Part shown: positions 45,711-56,725 of the stretch, in pieces | How the letters are laid out: every line of letters begins with the position of its first letter | Position numbering within the stretch: position 1 is the stretch's first letter | Assembly: GCF_000237925.1 (NCBI RefSeq) | Contig: NC_031497.1 | Span: 24,404,178-24,468,177, forward strand | Direction of reading: 5' to 3' | Source: Schistosoma mansoni | Lineage: Eukaryota; Platyhelminthes; Trematoda; Strigeidida; Schistosomatidae | Length of the DNA: 64,000 nucleotides | Notes under the pieces: generated by a model | The model's database searches: none | What the model saw: the letters and a program-made list of their open reading frames with translations, nothing else | Told to the model about the DNA's origin: nothing | Position numbers and translations under genes: made by a program

Positions 45711-46203
45711 ATAGTTGAAATCATGAGTCAATTGAAGCTAGAACACCATGGAAAACCTGGAAGTACTGGACGGCTGTTTCGTCCTAGTATGGGACTCCTG
45801 AGTCGTGCATATTCACAATCCTTCATGCGTGAATCGAATACAGGACAATCGGTCTCGTGAGCGAATGCTGAACCTATAAACCATTAATCCGACATCCAAA
45901 GGTGTTAATGTCTAACTTCAATCAATCCACAATATTGAGCGACCGTCTACTATTGTCTTTAGTGAGTAACTGCCTGACAATAGACACGGTTGAACTCCAC
46001 TGGTCACGAATTCTCACTAGAACTTCACGAAATCCATCTTGAAGCCAGTCACAAGTGAGCATATGTTACATGGATGCACACTGCTGAGGAGTCCCACAAT
46101 AGGACGAAACCGCCGTCCAGTGCCTCCAGTTTTTCCCTGGTGGTCTAGCTTCAATTGATTCATGATCTCAACTATATAAAATTACCATAATATCCACAAA
46201 TAG
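45711..46203. repeat. Family B SINE, long foldback composite
   Basis: A complete reverse unit (45711-46066) runs through the 5' body to GAGCATATG. It is joined to a forward ribozyme and tail (46067-46203). Confidence 0.85.
46079..46122 (+). ncRNA. Hammerhead ribozyme of SINE family B
   Basis: Stem I CACTG/CAGTG, core CTGAGGAG, stem II TCC/GGA, GAAAC and GTC are all intact. Stem III ACCGCCGT has a mismatch in the middle. Possibly active. Confidence 0.7.
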
Positions 46204-46313
46204 TTAAAAGTAAAGAAAAATGTAAAGTTATTATGAAATGAAAAAATATCATCATATATTATTCAACTGTCATGTTATAAAATGCATCTTAAAGTTTAAT
46301 TCCTTAGAGTATT

Positions 46314-46828
46314 TTATTTTTTTATTTATTTAAACACATAAATATTGGTACAAGGAAGCACCAGATACATATGCGCCACACAAATCTCATTTGATTTGTG
46401 TGAGGGCTGTGATACTGTCCAGGTGTCCAAACTGAAGCAGGTGGTTTTCTTAGGGGCCCACACCCGGAGCCTTTGACCGAAAGATCTGATCCACAAGGCA
46501 GTGGAGCATCGTGAACAGATGCAGTCCCATGGTAGTCGGTGACCAACAATTGGTTCATACGCCATTCGTTCCTTCAGGATACTGGAGCCCATGTGCACCA
46601 TTGGTTTGTAATCAGGATTTTTCAACTCCCCTAGGTGGACTCGTCTTGTACACCAACCCGGTTAAAGCGCCAGACATTCGCTTTTTGTCCTCTCAATTTC
46701 GTAAACAACACCGTGGCCACGAGAAGGCAGTGAGTAGGACTTCCCTGGCAGAGGCTATATATTCGCTGGCCGTGTGAGAGCATTTGGAGAGGGAGAGCGG
46801 ACTCTCCCCACTCTCGGCCGTACCAGTA
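46314..46828 (-). repeat. Family C repeat, full-length
   Basis: The best preserved copy: GGTACGGCCGAGAGTGG to TTGTACCAATATTTATGTG, followed by an A-rich TAAATAAATAA tail. A 99-codon frame inside (46326-46625) has no conserved domain. Confidence 0.87.
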
Positions 46829-46885
46829 AACCTATTTAGAATATAGACCAGTGTTTACTGACATATTTCAATCATCATTAAACAA

Positions 46886-47226
46886 TTCTGAAGTCACAAA
46901 CTTTATAAGCAAAGATACCAAGGCAGTTCTCATAGAATGCACATATGCCAACAGACTGATCAATTGCAGTCCAAAATAACAATAAGAAGATACAAGTAAA
47001 CAACAATAAGTGAATATAACTTCACCCTATTGCAAAAACAAGTGGCTATCAGGACTCAGCAGTTAAGTGGATAACGTGATGACGTTTGAAGTGAATAGTA
47101 TTGGGTTCGAGTCCCAGAGTGAACGTAAACTCTGAGATGCAGGTAAATCTGGGTGATGAGTCCAAAATATGACGAAACGCGCGTCATGGATTCCACTGCT
47201 AGCCACTATCCATTTTTCATTGCAAT
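46886..47226. repeat. Sm-alpha-like retroposon, forward unit plus partial neighbour
   Basis: A short piece (CTTTATAAGCAAAGAT) and a tail precede a complete forward head with A box, B box GGTTCGAGTCC and a damaged ribozyme. Confidence 0.82.
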
Positions 47227-48965
47227 TTAGATTAGAACTTGTTGAGTTTAACCGAATTTGAGTAATATTTCAAAATGGAACAAAAATGACTTAACCGATT
47301 GGAAAGAAAACTCGTTCTCCGAGATGCCATAATAATTATCCTCAAAAATGAGAATAGAATTTTTTGTTTGATTTTGCATATCAAACTTAGTTTTTTGAGT
47401 AGTAGCAGTTTAAGATGAGTCTCGTAGACTGAACCCAAGTTAGTAACCTAAGATGGTAAGTGATCAAATAAATATACATTTTAAAAATAATTTCTACAAA
47501 GAACTAATATGAGCTTAAGGATAAGTGAATAATAGGAACCATCGAACATGTCTTTTCCCATGTCAGGACTTGTTAGATACATACACTCATAAACAAAATA
47601 AGAATCTCTCAAGTTTCTCTGAGGCAACAACACCGACTAGCCATTGACTCGATATTGAACACTATGTATTTGCAAATTTAGTTAGATGATGATATAGTAC
47701 GGTCACCGTCTAATGGTATTGACAAATTATTGCCACACTACTGATTGTTTACAGTCCTCTGTATACGGTTTTTCATTAAAATTTATGAAATCCATCTAAA
47801 ATCTACTAACGAGCCATTAACCAATGCGCCTCATTTCTTTTCACAGAACATAAATGTTTATTTGATAACTCACGTTACCTATAGGTGTTAATGATATTTA
47901 TAATATTAACAACTTGAAGCTTGGTAGGTGAATTTTAAGAATCTTAGATAAGACCAGCTGATTGATACTTGCCTGTCAACCTTTTCACAGAATAATATTG
48001 CTACTTTTTTAAAGACGTAACTTCCTACACATTTAGAGACTATTATTTTCCAACTCAGTACTAGCGGTTACAAATTGTCTTCTTCATTCATTTCATCTTC
48101 TAGTAGTATAAAGAATAGTAGTATAGTATAGTAGTATAAAGAATACATTATTTTTTTTGTGTAACGATAAATCAAATAGGTTATAAGGGTAATATACTCA
48201 ATCATAGAAGCATTTCTCTATGACATCGTATCAAAAATTGCCTGCTTTATTTACCATTGTACTTCACTAATATCCCGTCCCAAGGTAAGTTTTAGGGAAT
48301 TAAAATGACCATAAATCTCAATAATACAAGTGATAAACATGGCTCTAACATGTTTATTATTAACGAATACTACTACATAGTTAGCAGGTCCAGGAAATAT
48401 CATCTTCAGGTGAAGCTTATGAATGAGATATAAAAAAAACCCATTTTATCCTGTAATCTTTTTTTGTTCTTAACCTGTTCAGGGACATTAAATAAGCATG
48501 AACTGTTGTTAAATATGAAGTGACCTGCATGTGAATTTATTCTCTTTGTGCAACTTGTACTACTTGTGAGTAACATAAACAGCCCAAGTGAAAACCTTTT
48601 CAAAAAGTTGTATGTATCGTGGATTGAGATGAATAAATCAAATTGGGGTAGGGAAGTTGTGAGAGTCAAATTAAACATAGACACGTCAACATTTAAATTA
48701 ACTGCATAATTCAAGGAATTTACCTTTGAATATGTTACTGTAAGAATAAGGTGTCGCTGTAAAACATACAAATCAAAGAAAGTTACTAGCTATATAATGA
48801 GCCATCTGCAGAGTATTTTGCATATAAATGTTTTGTAAAAAGTAATTATTGGATTAAGGTACATTCTAAATTATGAACTTATTCAGAATTAACAAATTAC
48901 ATAGTATTGTATTGAAAATTTTTCAAAATTTATCTATACAAACTTCCAAGTTATGTAAACTATAC
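47227..48965. other. Unassigned stretch
   Basis: No gene was recognised. A minus frame of 121 codons (48406-48771) is hydrophobic and Leu/Phe/Ser-rich with no motif. 47600-48400 is less AT-rich than average and could be an old element. Confidence 0.4.
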
Positions 48966-49548
48966 ATTACTTACGCCTGTTACCCCTCGTCGAGGAGCAT
49001 AGACCGCACACCACCATTCTCCAAACAATCCTACCCCGGGGTAATCCTTTCCAGTTGTTATTCATCCTTTTCATATTTGCTTCTATTTTTCGGCGTAATG
49101 TGTTCTTTTGCCTTCCTCTTTTCCAATTCCCTTCAGGATTCAAAGTTAGTGCTTGCCTCATCATGCAGTTTGGTGATTTCCTCAATGTATGTCCTATCCA
49201 CTTCAAATGTCATTCCCTGGTTTCCTCTTCAGCTGGAATCTGGTTTGTCCTCTCCCATAAAACGCTGTTACTGATAGTATCCGGCCAGTGAATGTTGAGT
49301 ATTTTGCGTAGACAACTATTCATAAATACTTGTACTTTAATGACGATAGTTGAAGTAGATCTCCACGGTTTAGCTCCGTACAGTAGAACTGTCTTGACAT
49401 TCATATTGAAGATTCTCACTTTGAAATCAGTTGACAGTTTTTTTTGAGTCCCATATGTTTTTCAACTATAGGAATGTGGTCATTGCTTTGCCAATCATCG
49501 CCTTTACATCTGCACCAGATCCTCCTTGTTCACCGATGATGGTTTATA
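48966..49548 (-). mobile_element. RTE-clade LINE, 5'-truncated, subfamily 2
   Basis: Minus-strand pieces: [44 protein letters not shown] and RGNRRK, then a short TAAGTAATG tail. Broken frame. Confidence 0.88.
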
Positions 49549-49904
49549 TCATTATCCAGAATATTTCGAAGAATCTCTTTACATTCAATTTATATTATGT
49601 ATAACTGATGAACGGATTTGTCAGTTTAACTATTGGTCAAATCTTAACACTGATTAGTAATTTTCTTGCAAGATTCTTAGTTTTATATTCCGCACATAAA
49701 GATTTGTCCCATCCAAAATAGATAATATATCTGCTTTTATAACTATTTATCTCATTTAGATTTCTTTGTTAAAAACTAAGCTTGAGACAGCACAGTGGAC
49801 AACTCAAATTTATGGTAACCGTTTTTCACTAACAGAAAAAAATCAGTACCCATTTTTAATGAAGCTATATGGATAATAAAAGGAGATTTCACAAAAATAT
49901 GTCA
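49549..49904. other. Spacer, no gene seen
   Basis: AT-rich, nothing recognised. Confidence 0.5.
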
Positions 49905-50041
49905 TATTTGAAAGTGTGACTCAATTGAAGCTAGACCACCAGGGAAAAAACCTAGAAGCACTGGATGGCCAACTCGTCCTATTGTGGGACTCCTCAGCAG
50001 TGCGCATCCACATTAAATCTCCACTAAAAACCCCTTCTGAT
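49905..50041. repeat. Family B SINE, minimal foldback copy
   Basis: A reverse 3' half up to GTGCGCATCCAC is joined directly to the forward terminus AAATCTCCACTAAAAACCCC. Confidence 0.75.
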
Positions 50042-51065
50042 AAAAAAAAATATGTCCGTTTATCTTCAATTTAAAATGTATGCATGTAAATATCCATAAA
50101 AAACATCTTTCAGTAAACTGGTTCCAATCTAAAACAAAGTTATTTACAATTACATTACATTTAAATTCAACATTGTTGCTATGACACTTTTCAAAGTCAT
50201 TTTCAAAATCTTTTTCATTGATCTAATTATAAAGGCAATAAACACTAAATGGTAACAAAATAATAAGTAATATGATTTCTCTAAATTGATAATCAGTGTA
50301 GAATTAATCCTTAATTAAACTAGTGTAACTTTTAAAAATACAGTTATCTGACATAGGAAATACTAATTCTAAAGGAAGCTTTTAAAAATTGTCCCTTATT
50401 TGAAATGGTAAAGATAATCTATTAGTTGTCAAGTACAGTTAAGTACAAATGTATCTCATATATATAGATATTCAACAGATTTAATGCCAGTATAACTTCT
50501 TTGTATCCATATAAACTTACAACAACAACAACAAAAACTATTATTAAAATTTCATTGATGAACTACTCAAAAAACTGACTTTATTACTGATAACAATGAT
50601 ATTTCCATTATGAATGTAGGCGGGTGACTCTATAGTATTGAAGAAAGAATGAAAGTAGTTTTTGTCTTTTTTTTTCAATAATCTTTGAAGGAAGAAGAAA
50701 TTTTGAATGAAATCAAAATTATTAATAACCCCCTCCCCTCCTCTCTCTCTTTGTTTTTTTTCTTTCATTTCAAGTTATACTCTATAGTTTCTATGAATAA
50801 TTTAGGTTGACGCCATTGAGATTTTTAAAGTCTAAATCAGATAAGTTTATTCGAAAATTGAAAAACAAACAAACAAAAAAGAACAGAATTTACTTATAGA
50901 GGACGCCAGATATTATCTAATAGTTAAAAAGAGAATTTCTTTATTTCTTCAATCTTCTATCTTGTGGATTATGGCATGAATAGGTTTGATAATATGAACA
51001 ATAATAATAAAGATTTAAATAAGTTATTTACATCTTAAAAAATAAGTTTGTCTAATAGATTGATA
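50042..51065. other. Spacer, no gene seen
   Basis: AT-rich with a CT-rich patch at 50735-50770; nothing recognised. Confidence 0.5.
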
Positions 51066-51566
51066 GACTTTATTTATTTGGTACAAGGAGGCACCAGATA
51101 TATATGCGCCACACAAGATAAACGTCATTTTATTGAATTGTGTGAGGGCTATGATACTGCCTAGGTGCCCAGATCGAAGCAGGTGGTTTTCTTAGATGGC
51201 CTTTGACTCAAAGGCCTAATCTACAAGGTAATTGAGCATTGTCAGGAGATACAGTCCTATGGTAGTCGGTGACCAACAATTGGTTCATACGCCATTTAAT
51301 CCCTCAGGATCGTGAAGCCCATATGCACCATTGGTTTGTAATCAGGGTTTTTCAACTCACCTAAGGTGGACTCGCCGTGTCCACTAACCCGGTTAAAGCG
51401 CTGGACATTCGCTTTTCGTCCTCTCAATTTCGTAAACAACACCCCCGTCATGAGAAGGAAGCGAATTGGACTTCCCTAGCAGATGCTGTATACACGTGAC
51501 CATGTGAGAGCATTTCGAGAGACAGGTCAGGCCATCCCTACTCTTGGCCGTACCAGGGCATTTGGG
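51066..51566 (-). repeat. Family C repeat
   Basis: A third long copy with the GTGTGGCGCATATATATCTG tail and the GGTACGGCCAAGAGT start; somewhat more diverged. Confidence 0.82.
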
Positions 51567-51805
51567 GGCAGACTATTTATATAAGAACATGGAAATCTCT
51601 AAATTTTATCATGATATTTCTCTCTCATAGTAGTTTATAGTTATTGTAAAAGGAAATGTGTTATGTAATAGATGAATTTTAATAAATACTATCCAAATAT
51701 TAAATTCATCATTCTAATAATTTATTCTAAAACTTTGAAAAAGCTGAAAGTAAATTAGATTGAGTTTATTAAAATCTAAAATAAAATTGGACAGTTAAGT
51801 TGTTA

Positions 51806-52260
51806 TGATTTTATGTCCGGCTTTTATCACGTGATTTATTCACCAATCGAAATATGACTTTCCCAATCTCAACACTGTGCCAAATCAATGACGTTCGACC
51901 AGTATGAGTAGTCTAGCGTCTTTATTGGTCCCTTGACCGCCTAGCCCTTCCAATTGAGTCTAAAACACCAATTTCAGCTTCTGTTATGCGAATCATTTAT
52001 TTCCAGCATACTCGGTTTATATACAAAACAGACAGATCGCATTACACCATAAAATAGGAAATAATATTTGTGAACGTGGGAGACGGTAATCAATAAACTG
52101 AATATAATTCAGGAACGGTAATTCGTATAATAATAATCCATAGGTCAAAATGAAGCTTAGAATAAGATGAATATAGATATACATAATCTAATTACTCAAT
52201 AGTTAAACACTAAGAATATATATAGAATAATAGTCCATTAATAGGTCCCGGAAGTTACCT
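51806..52260. other. Unassigned, possibly fossil LTR-related
   Basis: It starts TGTTATGATTTTATGTCC and includes a less AT-rich block (CCTTGACCGCCTAGCCC) and a TATA-like TTTATATACAAAAC. It looks like a retroelement end but no family can be named. Confidence 0.25.
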
Positions 52261-52556
52261 GTACTTACTTCTTCACTAGGATATAACATTGGTATTAAAT
52301 TTATTGATTTGTGAATGACTTATGAAATCCTATCTTGAAATCATCTATTTTAAACGACCTCTAGTTGTGCTCAATTTTGTTATACATTTTATATATAAAT
52401 GTATGATTTTAGCATAGAATAAAGTCCTATGTTATTGACCAAATATATTTTATCTTTTTATTAGTTCACTAGACAGTTTGGGTCTTTAATTCAGACATGT
52501 GAACAATAAGCACCAATCCATCGCATTGTATGGTTCCCTGTCATCTTTAAATAAAC

Positions 52557-53117
52557 AATTAGCTCATACGGGGGTTTTCTGTGGAGATTTTAAGTATTTT
52601 TTTATATATACTTGAAATCATGAGTTAATTGAAGCTACACCACCGTAGAAAACTTGGAAGCACTGGACAGCTTCATTTGACTAATGATTTCAAGTATGTA
52701 TAAAAAATTACTTAAAATCTCCACAGAAAACCCCCTTATCATATGCTCACTAGTGACTGGCTCCATAAGGTATTTCCTGGAGTTCTAGTGACAAGAAGTA
52801 ACCAGTGAAGTTCAACCAGGTCTGTTGAGAGATATCAACTCACTGAAGACATTGGTGAAATGGTTGCTCAACTTCGTGGATTGGTTGAAGTTAGACATTA
52901 ACACCGTTGGATGCCGGCTCAGTGGTCTGTCAGTCAAGTGCTCTGGTGCGAGACTGATAGGTCCTGGGTTCGAATCTCGCGAGGTGGAATCGCGGATGCG
53001 CACTGCTGAGGAGTCCCACAATAGGATGGAACGGCCGTCCAGTGCTTCCAGGTTTCCCATGGTGGTCTAGCTTCAATTGGCTCATGATTTCAAGTACATA
53101 TAAAAAATTAGCTCATA
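52557..53117 (+). repeat. Family B SINE composite with 12-bp target duplication
   Basis: The body 52569-53105 is flanked by a perfect 12-bp direct repeat, AATTAGCTCATA (52557-52568 and 53106-53117). It consists of a 170-bp hairpin made of two inverted 3' ends (52569-52738) and a full forward unit with 5' body, A box, B box GGTTCGAATCT, ribozyme and tail. In the ribozyme, GAAA reads GGAA, so it is probably inactive. The target duplication shows that the inverted leader and the unit were inserted together. Confidence 0.88.
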
Positions 53118-53348
53118 ATATTATTCAAAACAATTATAACACATAAACTTAATGGTCACGTAGATTAAATAAATTCCAGTCATCAATAATATCTAACTTC
53201 CTAATGAATAATATTTACCCAATTTACTTAATCTCGCAAATATAGGTTTTAATTCTTTGGAATTAGTACAAAGTAATTATAAAATACAACAACAAGTAAC
53301 ATCAATGCATTGTATTAATAATTATCAAGTTTTGTATAAATAATTCCC
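53118..53348. other. Spacer, no gene seen
   Basis: AT-rich, nothing recognised. Confidence 0.5.
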
Positions 53349-53623
53349 AGCTTCCAGCTGAAGAGGAAATTAGGAAAAGACGTTGGAAGTGGATAGGACA
53401 TACATTAAGGAAATCACCAATGTGCATTACAAGACAATCCCCAACTTGGAATCCTGAAGGGAAGCGGAAAATAAGAAGACCAAAGAACACATTACGCCGA
53501 GAAATAGATGCAGATATGAAAAGGATGAATAACAACTGGAAAGAACTGCTCAGGACAGGGTTGGGTGTAGAATGCTAGTGTGCGGCCTATGCTCCTCCAC
53601 GAGGGGTAACATGCGTAAATAAT
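53349..53623 (+). mobile_element. RTE-clade LINE, short 3' fragment, subfamily 2
   Basis: Plus-strand pieces: [20 protein letters not shown], then [20 protein letters not shown] and RGNMRK. Only about 90 residues remain. Confidence 0.88.
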
Positions 53624-53978
53624 GGATATAAGATTATTCAAAACTGGAATGATTGTTGTTGTTTTTGTATTACTGTATAATATCGATTAACACAGTAGGA
53701 AGGTAAATTAACACAAAATTGTCATTAACAACAAGTAGGAATTAAATAAAATAATTTTGATATGTAATTGATAAAGTTTTGTTGTTGTTGTCGTTTTCTT
53801 TAAAGAAACATTAAGCTAGTCATTTGTTCAATGATTAAACAATCAATTAAATTGAAATACTTCAAGAAACTTGTATCCAGTAAAATGAAATGAGAAAATT
53901 CTAAATATAAACATATAATTATTACAATGAATGAAGTATACATGTAGAGATTTACATTCTGAATAATGATAATATTTT
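53624..53978. other. Spacer, no gene seen
   Basis: AT-rich with GTT repeats; nothing recognised. Confidence 0.5.
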
Positions 53979-54400
53979 AGTCAGTCAGTTACAACGTAGA
54001 ACTTCGTACGTACGTACATCAGTTCGAGTTGCCATACCACATTAGCACAGAGATCCAGTTGTCGATTCGAATCTCATAGTGGTAAAAGTAGTAAGAGTAT
54101 AACTAGTAATCCGAAAGATTAGGGTTTGAAGATGTTATTCAAGGAGTATAACCCAATGAAATAAATTTGAAAAGAGAAAAAAGATAGAGACATGAAGAGT
54201 TCAGAAGATTAGAACTTGGTAGAACACAAAAAGTGGATACACCTTTGCCATTGCAAACAATTTTGAGCCATATCATTCAAGGTCTCCAACCATCGATTGC
54301 TATCATCTCGCGGATCCCAACCAGGTAGTAGTCTACACTTACCAAAATTGGCTCAGTCCAATTGTCAGTGACTTCATGGATAGTATTTAAGGACAGCTAA
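53979..54400 (-). mobile_element. LINE 3' end with TGAC tail, diverged
   Basis: TCAGTCAGTTACAACGTAG matches the tail of the element at 20437-21185, and AGTGGATACACCT matches 20656-20669. The 5' end is unclear. Confidence 0.6.
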
Positions 54401-55487
54401 TGATATCATAATAATAATACATTTACAATGATTAGATTATTTTCACATTTTTTTTGTAAAGTACATGTATCCTACTCATTTAAAAACCATAATTATTCAA
54501 TGGGATAAAAAAAAATAATAATAATCATAGAAATACAACAGAATTGAATTAATCTACAGAAGAACTAGACACTGAATCCTTTTTTATTATCAAATTGTAA
54601 TATCAACCGACCAAAGGGTGGTCCCTAAATGTGATACATATATATGTATGTTTTTTTTCTTTTAAACATTAGTACGCGAATAAGCCTTTATGGAAGAAAA
54701 AATAACCCCATTCATATGAATGAACAAATTATATATTACATAGATAGACATACTATAATGTGCCATCGAACAATAAACTATCAACATTTCCTATGACAAT
54801 CTATATTCATGAAAAAAAATAATCATAATAATTTGACGCATATTGTCGCCAATATCTCCTTTCAGGGAATACGAGATAACCGACCCTAAAAAAATGAGCG
54901 GCGCCTGATTAGATGTATCAGTTATAAACAATAGAAATTAATATATACATATATATACATTTATCCATTTATAAATAGATAGCCATCATACAAGTAATCC
55001 AGTATGTTATAATGTAAACCTAGACAGAGATTCACGCCAATCTTTAAACCGGAAAATAGATTAAATAATTGCTTCATGCACCTGTCTACTCTCTCTCGAA
55101 ATATACATATATATATATAATATGAAGTATTTAGGGGAAAGAAAGAAAAGAAGGAAGCTACTAAAAGCCATTATGATGACCACCCAAATAAGAGGCCAAA
55201 AATTGATCTAATCTTCTAATTTGCAATCAGACCACAATGAAACATGATATTGGAACAGTCAATTTTTCAAAATGAATTTTCCAATGATAATTACACTAAT
55301 AATGAATAATGTCATGAACTGATGAGATAATTCCAACAACAAAAAATTATATAAGTTTGATAGAAAGTGAAATGATAAGAATAACCTTTGATGAACCAAC
55401 TATTACATGAATTGTATGAGATATAATTCATTTATTTAATAAAATAGGTATTTCTAACATTTTTTTAAGAATTGCTTCTTCCATAAG
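54401..55487. other. Spacer, no gene seen
   Basis: AT-rich with many A-only tracts; nothing recognised. Confidence 0.5.
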
Positions 55488-56112
55488 TAAATAATAAATG
55501 AGTATGCATAGTCATCATTTCATTTTTGTGTGATGACTATGCATGCTCGGCATTGTGTGTTCAGGCGCAGAGATGACAATTCAATTGGTGTCACCATCTT
55601 GAAACACCGACTTCGGTGGCTTGGGCATGTTCTACGAATGTCGTCCCAGAGAATTCCACATCGTGCATTATTTGCTGACTCTGGGACTGGTTGGAAAAAG
55701 CGGAGAGGTGGTCAGTGTATGACATGGTGTCGTGGTATGAAAGAAAGCTGAAAAGGGCTACCTTCTGTTGGTTCCTCACGACTCCCTGGCTGGAGTTCGA
55801 GAGATGGTGCAACAGTGGCTAGAGACGTTATCAGATATGGCTCAGAATAGAAGTCAGTGGCGAGCCTCCTGTAACCTGTTTTTATTTTCTTCATAAAGAG
55901 TGGTTATAAATTTCTTAACTGAAATAGTCTTCTGGTTGTATAATTCAGTTCCCTCATCATTACTCTTCTTCTTTCTTTTTTTCCTTCTTTTATATATACG
56001 CATCTTCTTCCTTCTCCTCCCATTCTCATTATTTTGTGTGGTGCATATGTATCTGGTGCCCTTTTGTACCAATATGTACGTGTTTAAATAAATAATAAAT
56101 GAGTATGCATAG
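55488..56112 (+). mobile_element. LINE (family D), 5'-truncated, with target duplication
   Basis: Flanked by the same 24 bases at 55488-55511 and 56089-56112 (TAAATAATAAATGAGTATGC and four more). The A-rich start may be partly element tail. The coding remnant gives RLRWLGHVLRMSSQRIPHRA, GGQCMTWCRGMKES and then HDSLAGVRRDGATV. The 3' UTR ends in TTGTACCAATATGTACGTG. Stops in frame show it is not functional. Confidence 0.82.
55504..55544. repeat. 14-bp hairpin at the LINE 5' junction
   Basis: ATGCATAGTCATCA (55504-55517) is the exact reverse complement of TGATGACTATGCAT (55531-55544), with a 13-nt loop. It spans the join of target and element. Confidence 0.85.
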
Positions 56113-56521
56113 AAAATATCAGTAAGATTAACAAACAAGTAGCAATTATTTCTTATGAAACAAGTAAAACCAAGTGATGACACAACTTTTCCAAGCATTA
56201 TACCACCGATAACACCAAATCGTGTGAGCACTTCAGTACAGTACCAACCAACCAACCAACGAATCTTGCTGCTTTGTATAACTGAAGACATTGAGAGAAA
56301 ACTCAATGTGTTTTGCTGATACTAATTAAACCATTTGACAGAAACAGTCTCGGTTACTAATATGTAACAAATCCACACTTATTCCAGCTACATAGCTGAT
56401 CAGTCAGTACCAATCTATGGTCTGACAGAAAAACATCTCATTATCATCAGTATGGGATCGGGTAGACTGCTGAATTTTACAGAGATCATAAAAAGGCATA
56501 AGTTAAATAACTAACCAAATT
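56113..56521. other. Spacer, no gene seen
   Basis: Nothing recognised; this is where the simple-repeat-rich field ends. Confidence 0.5.
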
Positions 56522-56725
56522 AGGGAACAATGGCCAATTGTTTTATCCTATTATGAGATTCCTCAGCATTGCGCATCCAAGGTCCCACACGCGAGAATCG
56601 AACAAAGGGTCCTCAGTTTCATAATGCTGAGTCACACGCTCACACGGAATGCACATCCAGTGCTCCCAGATTTCTAATGGTGGTCTCACTTAGATCGGTT
56701 TACGATTTCAATGAATTTTTGAGAA
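56522..56725. repeat. Family B SINE, very old copy
   Basis: Reverse ribozyme region (TTCCTCAGCATTGCGCATCC), a damaged B box and a forward tail fragment, with many substitutions. Confidence 0.6.

Noticed and set aside
52569-52738. Short foldback read as a MITE-type DNA transposon
   Set aside because: The target duplication encloses the neighbouring SINE unit as well, and the ends match the family B 3' end, so it is part of a retroposed composite.
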